Origin: Dermacoccus abyssi
Lineage (GTDB): Bacteria; Actinomycetota; Actinomycetes; Actinomycetales; Dermatophilaceae
DNA: 64,000 nt
Assembly: GCF_034541975.1 (NCBI RefSeq)
Contig: NZ_JAVYJM010000001.1
Strand: one strand, 5' to 3'
In this document: piece by piece, positions 28,162 to 35,704 of the stretch
How positions within the stretch are numbered: the stretch's first letter is position 1
How the letters are laid out: each line of letters begins with the position of its first letter
Program-made: the position numbers and the translations under genes
The notes under the pieces: model-generated
What the model was told of the DNA's origin: nothing
Databases searched by the model: none
The model's input: the letters and a program-made list of their open reading frames with translations, nothing else

Positions 28162-28177
28162 GTTAATGGTGATTAAC
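28162..28177. promoter_or_regulatory. AT-rich palindromic operator upstream of CoA-transferase genes
   Basis: GTTAAT-GGTG-ATTAAC is a perfect 6-bp inverted repeat with a 4-nt centre, strikingly AT-rich for this genome. It sits 76 nt before the CoA-transferase start, in the divergent region shared with the HAD gene. A second inverted repeat, GTGAG-N6-CTCAC, lies at 28189-28204. Such sites suit TetR/IclR/GntR-type dimers, but no regulator gene is adjacent. Confidence 0.5.
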
Positions 28178-28252
28178 TGGATTCGGATGTGAGGTGGATC
28201 TCACGGCCACATGGTCGCGTGCCGCCCGAAGTCTTCGAGTGCAGGAGGAGAA

Positions 28253-29038
28253 GTGGACAAAGTCGTGGCGTCTGCCGCGGAAGCGGTCGCGGACATCGGG
28301 GACGGTTCGTCGCTCGCCGTCGGAGGATTCGGCCTGTGCGGCATCCCGAGCGTGCTGATCGGCGAGCTGCACAAGCTCGGATCGACGAACCTCGCGGTCG
28401 TGTCGAACAACTGTGGCGTCGACGACTGGGGCCTCGGGGTTCTACTGCGCGATAAGCGCCTGCGTCTCGTCACCGCCTCCTACGTCGGCGAGAACAAGGA
28501 GTTCGCGCGCCAGTACCTCGAGGGCGAACTCGAGGTTCATCTGACGCCACAGGGAACGCTGGCGGAGAAGCTGCGCGCCGGCGGCGCCGGTATCCCGGCG
28601 TTCTTCACGGCCACGGGCGTCGGCACGCAGGTGGCTGACGGCGGCATGCCGTGGAAGTACGGCGCTGATGGCCAGGTGGAGAAGGAATCGCAGCCCAAGG
28701 AGACGCGTACCTTCGGCGAGGGTGACGACGCCAAGGACTACGTGCTCGAGGAGAGCATCGTCACCGACTTCGCGCTCGTGCACGCGGCCAAGGGTGACCG
28801 GCACGGCAACCTCGTGTTCAACCTCTCCGCGCGCAACTTCAACCCCTTGTGCGCGATGGCGGGCAAGACCGTCATCGCCGAGGTGGAGGAACTCGTGGAG
28901 CCCGGCGACATCCATCCGGACGAGGTGCACCTGCCGGGTATCTACGTGCAGAGGGTGGTCGCGTTGACGCCGGACCAGGTTGAGGACAAACGGATTGAGA
29001 AGCGCACGACCCGCGAAGCGGAAGGTGCGGCGAAATGA
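28253..29038 (+). CDS. 3-oxoacid CoA-transferase, subunit A
   Basis: A 261-residue alpha subunit of a succinyl-CoA:3-oxoacid (acetoacetate/3-oxoadipate) CoA-transferase. The SLAVGGFGLCGIPSVLI loop near residues 22-38 is the CoA-binding motif. GGAGIPAFFTATGVGTQVADG and RHGNLVFNLSARNFNP are family signatures. The enzyme moves CoA between succinate and a 3-oxoacid in ketone-body or aromatic catabolism; which acid is not decidable. The GTG at 28253 has a perfect GGAGGAGAA site. Subunit B follows after a 26-codon mini-ORF. Confidence 0.93.
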   Translation: MDKVVASAAEAVADIGDGSSLAVGGFGLCGIPSVLIGELHKLGSTNLAVVSNNCGVDDWGLGVLLRDKRLRLVTASYVGENKEFARQYLEGELEVHLTPQGTLAEKLRAGGAGIPAFFTATGVGTQVADGGMPWKYGADGQVEKESQPKETRTFGEGDDAKDYVLEESIVTDFALVHAAKGDRHGNLVFNLSARNFNPLCAMAGKTVIAEVEELVEPGDIHPDEVHLPGIYVQRVVALTPDQVEDKRIEKRTTREAEGAAK

Positions 29039-29118
29039 TGTGGCGAGAGCTCGCGGGGCGGGCGTTCGACCAGGGGTGCGAGAAGCGTCCGACCCGTGAC
29101 GCGGAAGGCGGTAACTGA
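29038..29118 (+). CDS. 26-codon mini-ORF bridging the CoA-transferase subunits
   Basis: An ATG overlaps the last base of the subunit A stop (TGATG), and the frame runs to a TGA one base before the subunit B ATG. The predicted 26-residue peptide ends CEKRPTRDAEGGN, which resembles the subunit A tail IEKRTTREAEGAAK, so part of it looks like a duplication of the 3' end of subunit A. It may act only as a translational bridge, or may not be a functional peptide at all. Confidence 0.35.
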   Translation: MWRELAGRAFDQGCEKRPTRDAEGGN

Positions 29119-29119
29119 C

Positions 29120-29764
29120 ATGGCGTGGACACGTGAGCAGATGGCGGCGCGCGCTGCGGCGGAGCTGGAGGACGGCGACTACGTCAACCTCGGCATCGGC
29201 CTGCCGACGCTCGTGCCGAACTATGTCGACGACGACGTCGAGCTGGTGCTGCAGTCGGAGAACGGCCTGCTCGGCGTGGGTGCGTACCCGAGCGACGACA
29301 CGGTCGACCCCGACCTCATCAACGCGGGCAAGGAGACGGTGACCCTGCGTCGTGGCGCGTCGATCTTCGACTCTGCGACGTCGTTCGGCATGATCCGCGG
29401 CGGCAAGGTGGATGCGGCCATCCTGGGCGCGATGCAGGTGTCGACGAACGGTGACATCGCGAACTGGATGATCCCCGGCAAGATGGTCAAGGGCATGGGC
29501 GGCGCGATGGATCTCGTGCACGGTGCCAAGAAGGTCGTCGTCCTCGTGGAGCACTGCGCGAAGGACGGTTCGCCGAAGATCCTGCCCGAGTGCACGCTGC
29601 CGATCACGGGCCTCGCCGTCGTCGAGCGCATCATCACGGACCTGGCCGTCATCGACGTGACGGACGATGGGCTCGTGTGTATCGAGCTGGCCCCCGACGT
29701 CACCTTCGACGAGGTCGTCGAGAAGACGGGCGCGCCGCTCAGCGCCGGGGCGGGCATCGCCTGA
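29120..29764 (+). CDS. 3-oxoacid CoA-transferase, subunit B
   Basis: A 214-residue beta subunit. VNLGIGLPTLVPNYV is the CoA-binding region and LQSENGLLGVG holds the catalytic Glu that forms the CoA thioester (Glu near residue 47). GGKVDAAILGAMQVS and GMGGAMDLVHGAKKVVV are family signatures. It pairs with subunit A in the mature transferase. The ATG at 29120 has GGAAGGCGG upstream, one base after the mini-ORF stop. Confidence 0.93.
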   Translation: MAWTREQMAARAAAELEDGDYVNLGIGLPTLVPNYVDDDVELVLQSENGLLGVGAYPSDDTVDPDLINAGKETVTLRRGASIFDSATSFGMIRGGKVDAAILGAMQVSTNGDIANWMIPGKMVKGMGGAMDLVHGAKKVVVLVEHCAKDGSPKILPECTLPITGLAVVERIITDLAVIDVTDDGLVCIELAPDVTFDEVVEKTGAPLSAGAGIA

Positions 29765-29833
29765 CGCTTCGCGGCCCCGCGCGGGCTTTCCTGTGTGCCA
29801 ACGATGTAGCGTGAAACCAGGAGGTGTTCGTTC

Positions 29834-30196
29834 ATGGGAACGTGGAATTACGTGGTGAACCAGCAGCAGTTCACCGACCAGTACGGAGAGGGTGCCGCGG
29901 TGCGGTACGCCGAGGTCATCGGAGACATTGCCGCGCGGATGACACCGGGTGATCGTGAGGGTGCTCTGGAGATCGTCAACGCGGCGTTCGACGAGCACGG
30001 TTTCGACATGCCGGAGATGATGCGCGACAAGATCGCCGAGAACCTGACGTTGGCGGAGCACGACCGCGTCGTCATCAGCGACGAGTTCGACAACGTCATC
30101 GCCGAGCACTCGCTGCCGAGTGACCGCGAAGCCCTCGACGAGGAGGACCGTCCTCACATCGATCCGGAGAACGACTCGCGCCCGACGTACAGCTGA
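29834..30196 (+). CDS. Hypothetical protein, acidic C-terminus
   Basis: A 120-residue soluble protein with two helical regions (about 20-60 and 65-80) and an Asp/Glu-rich tail. No cysteine, signal or membrane segment is present. I recognise no family. The ATG at 29834 has GGAGGT nine bases upstream, the strongest Shine-Dalgarno in this part, so it is surely translated. It lies 69 nt after the CoA-transferase pair and may have its own promoter. Confidence 0.65.
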   Translation: MGTWNYVVNQQQFTDQYGEGAAVRYAEVIGDIAARMTPGDREGALEIVNAAFDEHGFDMPEMMRDKIAENLTLAEHDRVVISDEFDNVIAEHSLPSDREALDEEDRPHIDPENDSRPTYS

Positions 30197-30365
30197 CGTC
30201 GGTCAACGCCTGACTGCGGAGCACCCACGCCGGGTGCTCCGCAGTCGCGCGTTCCGGTCGGTCGTTGCGCGAGCCGCGCGCAACGACGACGCGGCGGGAC
30301 GTTGTGCGCGGGTGTGGCCCGTCGGGCTAGGCTGGCCCACGCGCTGCGCGAACTCGCCGGCGCCA

Positions 30366-30438
30366 GGGCCTTTAGCTCAATTGGCAGAGCTGCGGACTTT
30401 TAATCCGTAGGTTGTGGGTTCGAGCCCCACAGGGCCCA
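30366..30438 (+). tRNA. tRNA-Lys (TTT)
   Basis: A 73-nt cloverleaf: acceptor GGGCCTT pairing with AGGGCCC, anticodon loop CTTTTAA (TTT), and T-arm GTGGGTTCGAGCCCCAC. CCA is not encoded. It stands alone on the plus strand; TAGGCT at 30328-30333 may be its -10 box. Confidence 0.97.
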
Positions 30439-30536
30439 CCGACCTGACAGAGTCGATGGATCAGATTCATCGACACGACGAGACCGCGAGTCTCGGCAGC
30501 GGTGGGGTCATGGGTGCCGAACACATTGGGGGCACG

Positions 30537-31916
30537 ATGACTCATCTCGAGTGCTGTGGGCACATTTCACGCCGTACCCTGCTCGCGGCAGGCGCGGGGG
30601 CGGGGCTGCTGGGGGTGGCAGGATCGTCACCTGTCTCGGCGGCAACCGGTGACTCCAAGTTGCCGAACAAGGGCGACTCCCGGTACTCGGTGAGTCACTA
30701 CTCCATCGGTGACACCGTTCGCACCGGCGCCAGCGGCACACATGCCCGGGTCTACGGAGCGACGACGATGACGTGTCGTGCCGAGGTCGCGACGACATCA
30801 CTCCTCATCGACTTCGCGCTCGTACCGAAGAGCGTCACCGTGAACGGTGTGAGCAAGCCGTTCAAGGCGGCCGGAACGCGGTATCAGTGGTCGATCACGG
30901 GCGTTTCTCTGGCGAAGGGGCAGTCGTTCACCCTCCAGGTCAGGTACGACGACATCCCCTGGAACCGGGTTCTCCTCAACCGAGGCACCCGTGGCGTCAT
31001 CGAGAACGGCACCGTGACGACGTTCTCCGGTGAGCCCGAGGTGGCCGTGTTCTGGTACCCGAGCAACGATCGCATCGACAACAAGGCCACGTACGCGATC
31101 AGCATCTCGACGCAGAAGGCCAACCAGATCATCGCCTACGGCGCGCCTGCCCCGCACACCTTCGGCGACGGCAGCATGGTCAACACGCGCATCGTCATTC
31201 CGGAGCGGGTCTCGTCCTACAACCCCGGGCTCACCGTCGGGCCGGGTCTCGCCGTGAAGCGCGGCAAGCTCACCGCGGCAGGCGTGAGCGTCCCGTACCT
31301 GTACGCGGGCATGGCGAACGTTCCGGCCAACCTCGTCACGCACACCGCGAAGTCGCTCGACTACTTCGCCCGGTTGTACGGCCCGTACCCGTTCTCGCAG
31401 TCCGGTGGGCTGACGCTGACGAATTTCCCCGTCGGTGGCCAGGAGCAGGTCGGTCTCGTCCAGTACAAGCGTTCGCTCGTCGACGGTTCTCCGAGCTTCA
31501 TCGCGCACGAGAACGCGCACATGTGGTTCGGTAACTCCGTGACGGCCAAGGACTGGCGTGACGTCATGTTCATCCACGAAGGTCTCGCCGTCCTGCTGCA
31601 GAACGACTACGCACGTCACGCGGGCATCGCGGGGGCCTACACGCCCGTGAAGTCGACACTTGCGGGAAGCAGCGGGCCGGAGTACCTCGCGACGAGCCGC
31701 TACAACTACGTCTACGGCGCCCAACGCGCCATCCGCTACGCCATGGACCGCTCGTACCTGCGCGAGAACACGCCGCGTCACACGGCGTTCCTCAAGGAGC
31801 TCGCCACGACGTATCGCCACGCGAACATCACTCGTGGGCAGTTCAAGGCGCTGGCGCAGAAGCACTCGCCCGTCAGCCTCGCGTCGGTGTGGGCGGACTA
31901 CGGAATCAGCGGTTAG
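30537..31916 (+). CDS. Tat-exported M1-like zinc metallopeptidase
   Basis: A 459-residue protein. A twin-arginine signal (SRRTLLAAGAGAGLLGVAG, about residues 12-30) precedes an N-terminal beta domain and a gluzincin catalytic domain. HENAHMWFGNSV (about residue 325) supplies HExxH and HEGLAVLL a third ligand Glu. The exopeptidase GAMEN motif is replaced by GGQEQVG. Known M1 enzymes are aminopeptidases; substrate and exopeptidase activity are uncertain here. The ATG at 30537 is chosen for signal-peptide geometry; the ATG at 30510 is an alternative. The gene lies 98 nt after tRNA-Lys and converges on the copper ATPase. Confidence 0.8.
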   Translation: MTHLECCGHISRRTLLAAGAGAGLLGVAGSSPVSAATGDSKLPNKGDSRYSVSHYSIGDTVRTGASGTHARVYGATTMTCRAEVATTSLLIDFALVPKSVTVNGVSKPFKAAGTRYQWSITGVSLAKGQSFTLQVRYDDIPWNRVLLNRGTRGVIENGTVTTFSGEPEVAVFWYPSNDRIDNKATYAISISTQKANQIIAYGAPAPHTFGDGSMVNTRIVIPERVSSYNPGLTVGPGLAVKRGKLTAAGVSVPYLYAGMANVPANLVTHTAKSLDYFARLYGPYPFSQSGGLTLTNFPVGGQEQVGLVQYKRSLVDGSPSFIAHENAHMWFGNSVTAKDWRDVMFIHEGLAVLLQNDYARHAGIAGAYTPVKSTLAGSSGPEYLATSRYNYVYGAQRAIRYAMDRSYLRENTPRHTAFLKELATTYRHANITRGQFKALAQKHSPVSLASVWADYGISG

Positions 31917-31938
31917 CTCGGGTCGGGGGCGCGCTCGT

Positions 31939-34017
31939 TCAACCAGCAGGCACGATGAGTCGTCCGCGGGGGGAGCGCTCTGCCCACGTTTGCGGTCGCA
32001 GGTCGAGTCGGCGAAGCAGCTGTGCGTTGAGCGCCACGACGACCGTCGAGGCAGACATGAGGACGGCACCGACGCTCATCGGCAGCACGAACCCGACGGG
32101 TGCGAGCACGCCCGCGGCCAGTGGCACCGACACGAGGTTGTAGCCGGCGGCCCACCACAGGTTCTGCTTCATCTTGCGGTACGTCGCGCGCGACAGCTCG
32201 ATGACCGAGAGCACCGAACGCGGGTCGGAACTCGCGAGCACGACGCCCGCCGACCCGATCGCCACGTCCGTTCCCGCGCCGATCGCGATGCCCACGTCGG
32301 CCTGCGCGAGAGCCGGTGCGTCGTTGACGCCGTCGCCGACCATGACCACCTTCCGCCCCTCGCCCTGGAGTTCGCTGACCTTCGCAGCCTTGTCCTCGGG
32401 GCGTACGCCGGCAAAGACACGGTCAATACCGAGCTCGTCCGCCACGTGGTGCGCGACGGCCTCGGCGTCTCCGGTGATCATGACGACCTGCGCGCCTCGA
32501 GCGTGAAGGGCGTCAATCGCATCCCGGGATTCCGGACGCACGGCGTCGGCCGACTTCAGGGCGCCGATGACTTCGCCGCCTGCGAGGACGTGGAGGATGA
32601 TCGCGCCCTCGGTACGCCACTCGTCGGCGACGGGTAATTCGCGGGCGTCCTGCTGTTCGAGGAGGTGCGGTCCGCCCACCTCGACAACGGTGCCGTCGAT
32701 GTCCGCGCGTACTCCGACGGCCGGTGACGAGGTGAAGTCGCTGCCGCGCGGGACGTCGAGCCCGCGTTCGTCGGCCGCTGCGACGATGGCCCGCGCGAGG
32801 GGGTGCTCGCTGTCCGCCTCGGCCGCGGCGGCCAGCCGCAGCACGTCGTCCTCGCTGCGGCCCTCGACCGCTTCCACGCCCGTGACGGTCGGTTCACCCT
32901 TCGTCAGCGTGCCGGTCTTGTCGAACAGCACGGTGTCGACGGTGCGCATCGACTCGAGCGCCCGGCGATCGGTGACGAGCACGCCGGCGCGCGCCGCGCG
33001 CTCCGTCGCGATCGAGATGACGAGCGGGATGGCGAGGCCCAGAGCGTGCGGGCACGCGATGACGAGCACCGTGATGGTGCGGATGACGGCCTCGTTGGGA
33101 CGGTCGGCGACGAACCACACGATCGCCGTGAGAACGGCCGCGCCGAGGGCGTACCAGAACAGCCACGCGGCGGCCTTGTCCGCGAGCAGCTGAGCGCGCG
33201 ACGAGGAGTTCTGCGCCTCGCTCACGAGCTTGCTGATGCCGGCGAGGGCCGTGTCGTCGCCCGTTGCCGTGATCTCCACGCGCAGACCGGAATCGGTGGC
33301 CACGGTGCCCGCGACGACGGTGTCGCCCTTCGCGCGCCGCACCGCGCGGGACTCGCCGGTGACCATCGACTCGTCCATCGACGCGCTGCCGTCGACGATG
33401 CGCCCGTCCGCAGGCACCGAAGCGCCGGGGCGGACGATGACGACGTCACCGACGACGAGGTCGTCGGGGGAGACCGTGACGACGCGGTCGCCGTCGACCT
33501 TCTCGGCCTCGTCCGGCAGGAGCGCGGCGAGGGATTCGAGTGCCGAGGACGTCTGTGCCAGCGAGCGCATCTCCACCCAGTGGCCGAGCAGCATGATGAC
33601 GACGAGGAGCGCGAGTTCCCACCAGAACGACAGCTCGTCGTCGAGAACGCCGAGGCTGGCACCCCAGGACGAGACGAACGCGACGGTGATCGCGAGCGCG
33701 ATGAGCAGCATCATGCCGGGCTTGCGCGAACGCACCTCGCTCACGCCGCCGGACAGGAACGGCTTGCCGCCCCAGACGTACATGACGGTGCCGAGCACCG
33801 GCGCAATCGCGCGCGTCCAGCCCGAATCGGGCAGCGAGTAACCCACGAGGTGGGCGAACATCGGGTCGAACGCGATGACGGGGATCGCGACGACGCTCAT
33901 GATCGCGAACAGGCGCCGGAACATCGCGACGTGGTCGCCGTGGCCCGCGTGGCCTCCGTGCCCTGAGTGGTCGCCGTGTCCTGCGTGATCGTTGTGGCCA
34001 GATGTCTCGGGTTCCAT
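31939..34017 (-). CDS. P1B-type copper-transporting ATPase, CopB subclass (CPH motif)
   Basis: A 692-residue P1B ATPase. The first ~30 residues are His/Gly-rich (GHGDHSGHGGHAGHGDH) instead of a Cys-based metal domain. The intramembrane motif is CPH (VIACPHALGLA), marking the CopB-like subgroup linked to Cu(II)/Cu(I)/Ag efflux. Phosphorylation site DKTGTLTKGEP, TGES in the actuator domain, SEHPLA and GDGVNDAPAL in the ATP-binding domain are all intact. The ATG at 34017 has GAGGAGG upstream. A CsoR-type palindrome lies 75-93 bp upstream, so copper induction is likely. No csoR or chaperone gene lies beside it. Confidence 0.93.
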   Translation of the reverse strand: MEPETSGHNDHAGHGDHSGHGGHAGHGDHVAMFRRLFAIMSVVAIPVIAFDPMFAHLVGYSLPDSGWTRAIAPVLGTVMYVWGGKPFLSGGVSEVRSRKPGMMLLIALAITVAFVSSWGASLGVLDDELSFWWELALLVVIMLLGHWVEMRSLAQTSSALESLAALLPDEAEKVDGDRVVTVSPDDLVVGDVVIVRPGASVPADGRIVDGSASMDESMVTGESRAVRRAKGDTVVAGTVATDSGLRVEITATGDDTALAGISKLVSEAQNSSSRAQLLADKAAAWLFWYALGAAVLTAIVWFVADRPNEAVIRTITVLVIACPHALGLAIPLVISIATERAARAGVLVTDRRALESMRTVDTVLFDKTGTLTKGEPTVTGVEAVEGRSEDDVLRLAAAAEADSEHPLARAIVAAADERGLDVPRGSDFTSSPAVGVRADIDGTVVEVGGPHLLEQQDARELPVADEWRTEGAIILHVLAGGEVIGALKSADAVRPESRDAIDALHARGAQVVMITGDAEAVAHHVADELGIDRVFAGVRPEDKAAKVSELQGEGRKVVMVGDGVNDAPALAQADVGIAIGAGTDVAIGSAGVVLASSDPRSVLSVIELSRATYRKMKQNLWWAAGYNLVSVPLAAGVLAPVGFVLPMSVGAVLMSASTVVVALNAQLLRRLDLRPQTWAERSPRGRLIVPAG

Positions 34018-34091
34018 TCACTCCTCCTCACGAGCTACACCGCCCCGCACCCCTGCGCCGGGCGGAGCTGCATTCCTCACTCGCGTCAACT

Positions 34092-34110
34092 TATACCCCA
34101 TGGGGGTATA
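34092..34110. promoter_or_regulatory. CsoR-type copper operator
   Basis: TATACCCCATGGGGGTATA is a near-perfect palindrome matching the pattern of CsoR-family operators (TATACCCC-N-GGGGTATA). It lies upstream of the copper ATPase, and TATAAG inside its minus-strand edge could be the -10 element, so CsoR binding would block it. Confidence 0.75.
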
Positions 34111-34144
34111 TTCCGAGAAGGTGAAGCCACGACGCACCAACGAA

Positions 34145-34177
34145 AGATCCCCCGGCCGAATCGGAGCCGGGGGATCT
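34145..34177 (-). terminator. Terminator after the semialdehyde dehydrogenase gene
   Basis: A perfect 12-bp stem (agatcccccggc / gccgggggatct) with a 9-nt loop, followed on the minus strand by TTTCGTT, starts 14 nt beyond the stop. Confidence 0.85.
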
Positions 34178-34190
34178 CACGCAATGCACA

Positions 34191-35552
34191 TCACTCGATG
34201 ACGCGGATGAGCTTCTTGTTGAGGAACTCCTCGATGGCGTAGCGGCCGAGTTCACGGCCGAAGCCGGAGCGCTTCACGCCGCCGAAGGGCAGTTCTACGC
34301 CGTCGGCACCGACGCCGTTGACGAAGACCATGCCGACCTCGAGTTGATTGGCGATGCGCTCGGCCTGCTCGGAGTCCGTGGTGAAGACGTACGAGCCGAG
34401 GCCGAACGGGGTGTCGTTCGCGAGTTCGACGGCCTCCTCCTCGGAGCCGACCTTGAAGACCATGGCGACCGGGCCGAACAGCTCCTGGTAGTAGGCCGGG
34501 TTGTCCTTCGTGACGCCCGTGAGGACACCTGCGGGGTAGTAGGCGCCGTTCGCGTCGACGTCGTCGTTCTCGGAACCGACGAAGGTCGCGCCGCCGCTCA
34601 CGGCCTCGTCGACCTGGGAGGCGAGGTTGTCGCGCGCCGCGACGGACGACAGCGGGGAGGCGCCCGAGGTCTCCTTCATCTTCTCGGTGAAGGCGGTGAC
34701 GAACTCGTCGTAGAGGCCGTCGGCGACGATGAAGCGCTTACCGGCGTTGCACGCCTGGCCGGTGTTGTAGGCGCGCGCCTCGACGGCGGCCTGGACCGTG
34801 GCGTCCATGTCGTCGGTGCTGAGGAGGATGAACGGGTCGGAGCCGCCGAGCTCGAGCACGACCTTCTTGAGGTTGCGTCCGGCGATCTCGGCGACGGCGG
34901 AGCCGGCGCGCTCGGAACCGGTGAGCGAGACGCCCTGGATGCGCGGGTCGGCGATGATGTCGGCGCACTGCTCGTTCGTGGCGTTGAGGTTGACGTAGGC
35001 ACCCTCGGGGAACCCGGCCTCGGAGAAGATCTGCGCGATCGCGGCTGCCGACTCGGGGCACTGCGGAGCGTGCTTGAGGATGATCGTGTTGCCCGCCACG
35101 AGGTTCGGGCCCGCGAAACGGGCCACCTGGTAGTAGGGGAAGTTCCACGGCATGACGCCCAGCAGCGGGCCGATGGGGAAGCGGCGGATGAGGGCGCTGC
35201 CCTCGCCGTCGAGAAGGTCGATCGGCTCGTCCTTGAGGAACTCGGTGCCGTTGTCCGCGTAGTAGCCGAGGATGGCGGCCGAGAACTCGACCTCCTCGAC
35301 GCACTCCGCCGTCGGCTTGCCCATCTCGCGCTCGATGATGGCGGCAAGCTCGTCGGTGCGCTCGGCGAACAGCTCGGAGGCGCGCTTCATGAGCGCAGCG
35401 CGGTCGGCGACGCTCGTGGTGCGCGACCAGCTCTTATAGGCGGACGACACGGCGTCCAGGGCGCGCGAGACGTCGGCCGCGTCGGCGGTGGGGTAGATCT
35501 CGACGACGTTGCCGTCATGCGGGTCGGTGACGGCGTACTGCGAGGTGCTCAT
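34191..35552 (-). CDS. NAD(P)-dependent succinate-semialdehyde dehydrogenase family (GabD-like)
   Basis: A 453-residue aldehyde dehydrogenase. PWNFPYYQVARFAGPNLVAG binds the cofactor, VVLELGGSDPFIL holds the general-base Glu and YNTGQACNAGKRFIV the catalytic Cys. FGGVKRSGFGRELG near the end is typical of the succinate-semialdehyde subgroup, which makes succinate from its semialdehyde. The ATG at 35552 has GAGGAGAATC upstream. It lies 152 nt after the broken acyl-CoA dehydrogenase, beyond a hairpin, and may be partly independent of that operon. Confidence 0.9.
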   Translation of the reverse strand: MSTSQYAVTDPHDGNVVEIYPTADAADVSRALDAVSSAYKSWSRTTSVADRAALMKRASELFAERTDELAAIIEREMGKPTAECVEEVEFSAAILGYYADNGTEFLKDEPIDLLDGEGSALIRRFPIGPLLGVMPWNFPYYQVARFAGPNLVAGNTIILKHAPQCPESAAAIAQIFSEAGFPEGAYVNLNATNEQCADIIADPRIQGVSLTGSERAGSAVAEIAGRNLKKVVLELGGSDPFILLSTDDMDATVQAAVEARAYNTGQACNAGKRFIVADGLYDEFVTAFTEKMKETSGASPLSSVAARDNLASQVDEAVSGGATFVGSENDDVDANGAYYPAGVLTGVTKDNPAYYQELFGPVAMVFKVGSEEEAVELANDTPFGLGSYVFTTDSEQAERIANQLEVGMVFVNGVGADGVELPFGGVKRSGFGRELGRYAIEEFLNKKLIRVIE

Positions 35553-35641
35553 GATTCTCCTCGGTGGGGATGTGATCAGTCTCAGTCTGGTGGGTGAGGC
35601 GGCCTCGATCGGCTCTCGCGCTCACCCCATTTCTACCGGGT

Positions 35642-35677
35642 TGCCCCGCCGCCGGTGGATGAAACGACGGCGGGGCA
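35642..35677 (-). terminator. Hairpin between acyl-CoA dehydrogenase and aldehyde dehydrogenase genes
   Basis: A 10-bp GC-rich stem (35642-35651 / 35668-35677) with a 16-nt loop starts 27 nt beyond the acyl-CoA dehydrogenase stop. It is an attenuator or terminator candidate without a T-run. Confidence 0.5.
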
Positions 35678-35704
35678 GGTGCAGATCGACCGGGGCGGCG
35701 TGCG

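Noticed and set aside
28189..28204. CRP/GlxR binding site
   Set aside because: GTGA and TCAC are 8 nt apart, not the 6 nt of the consensus TGTGA-N6-TCACA.
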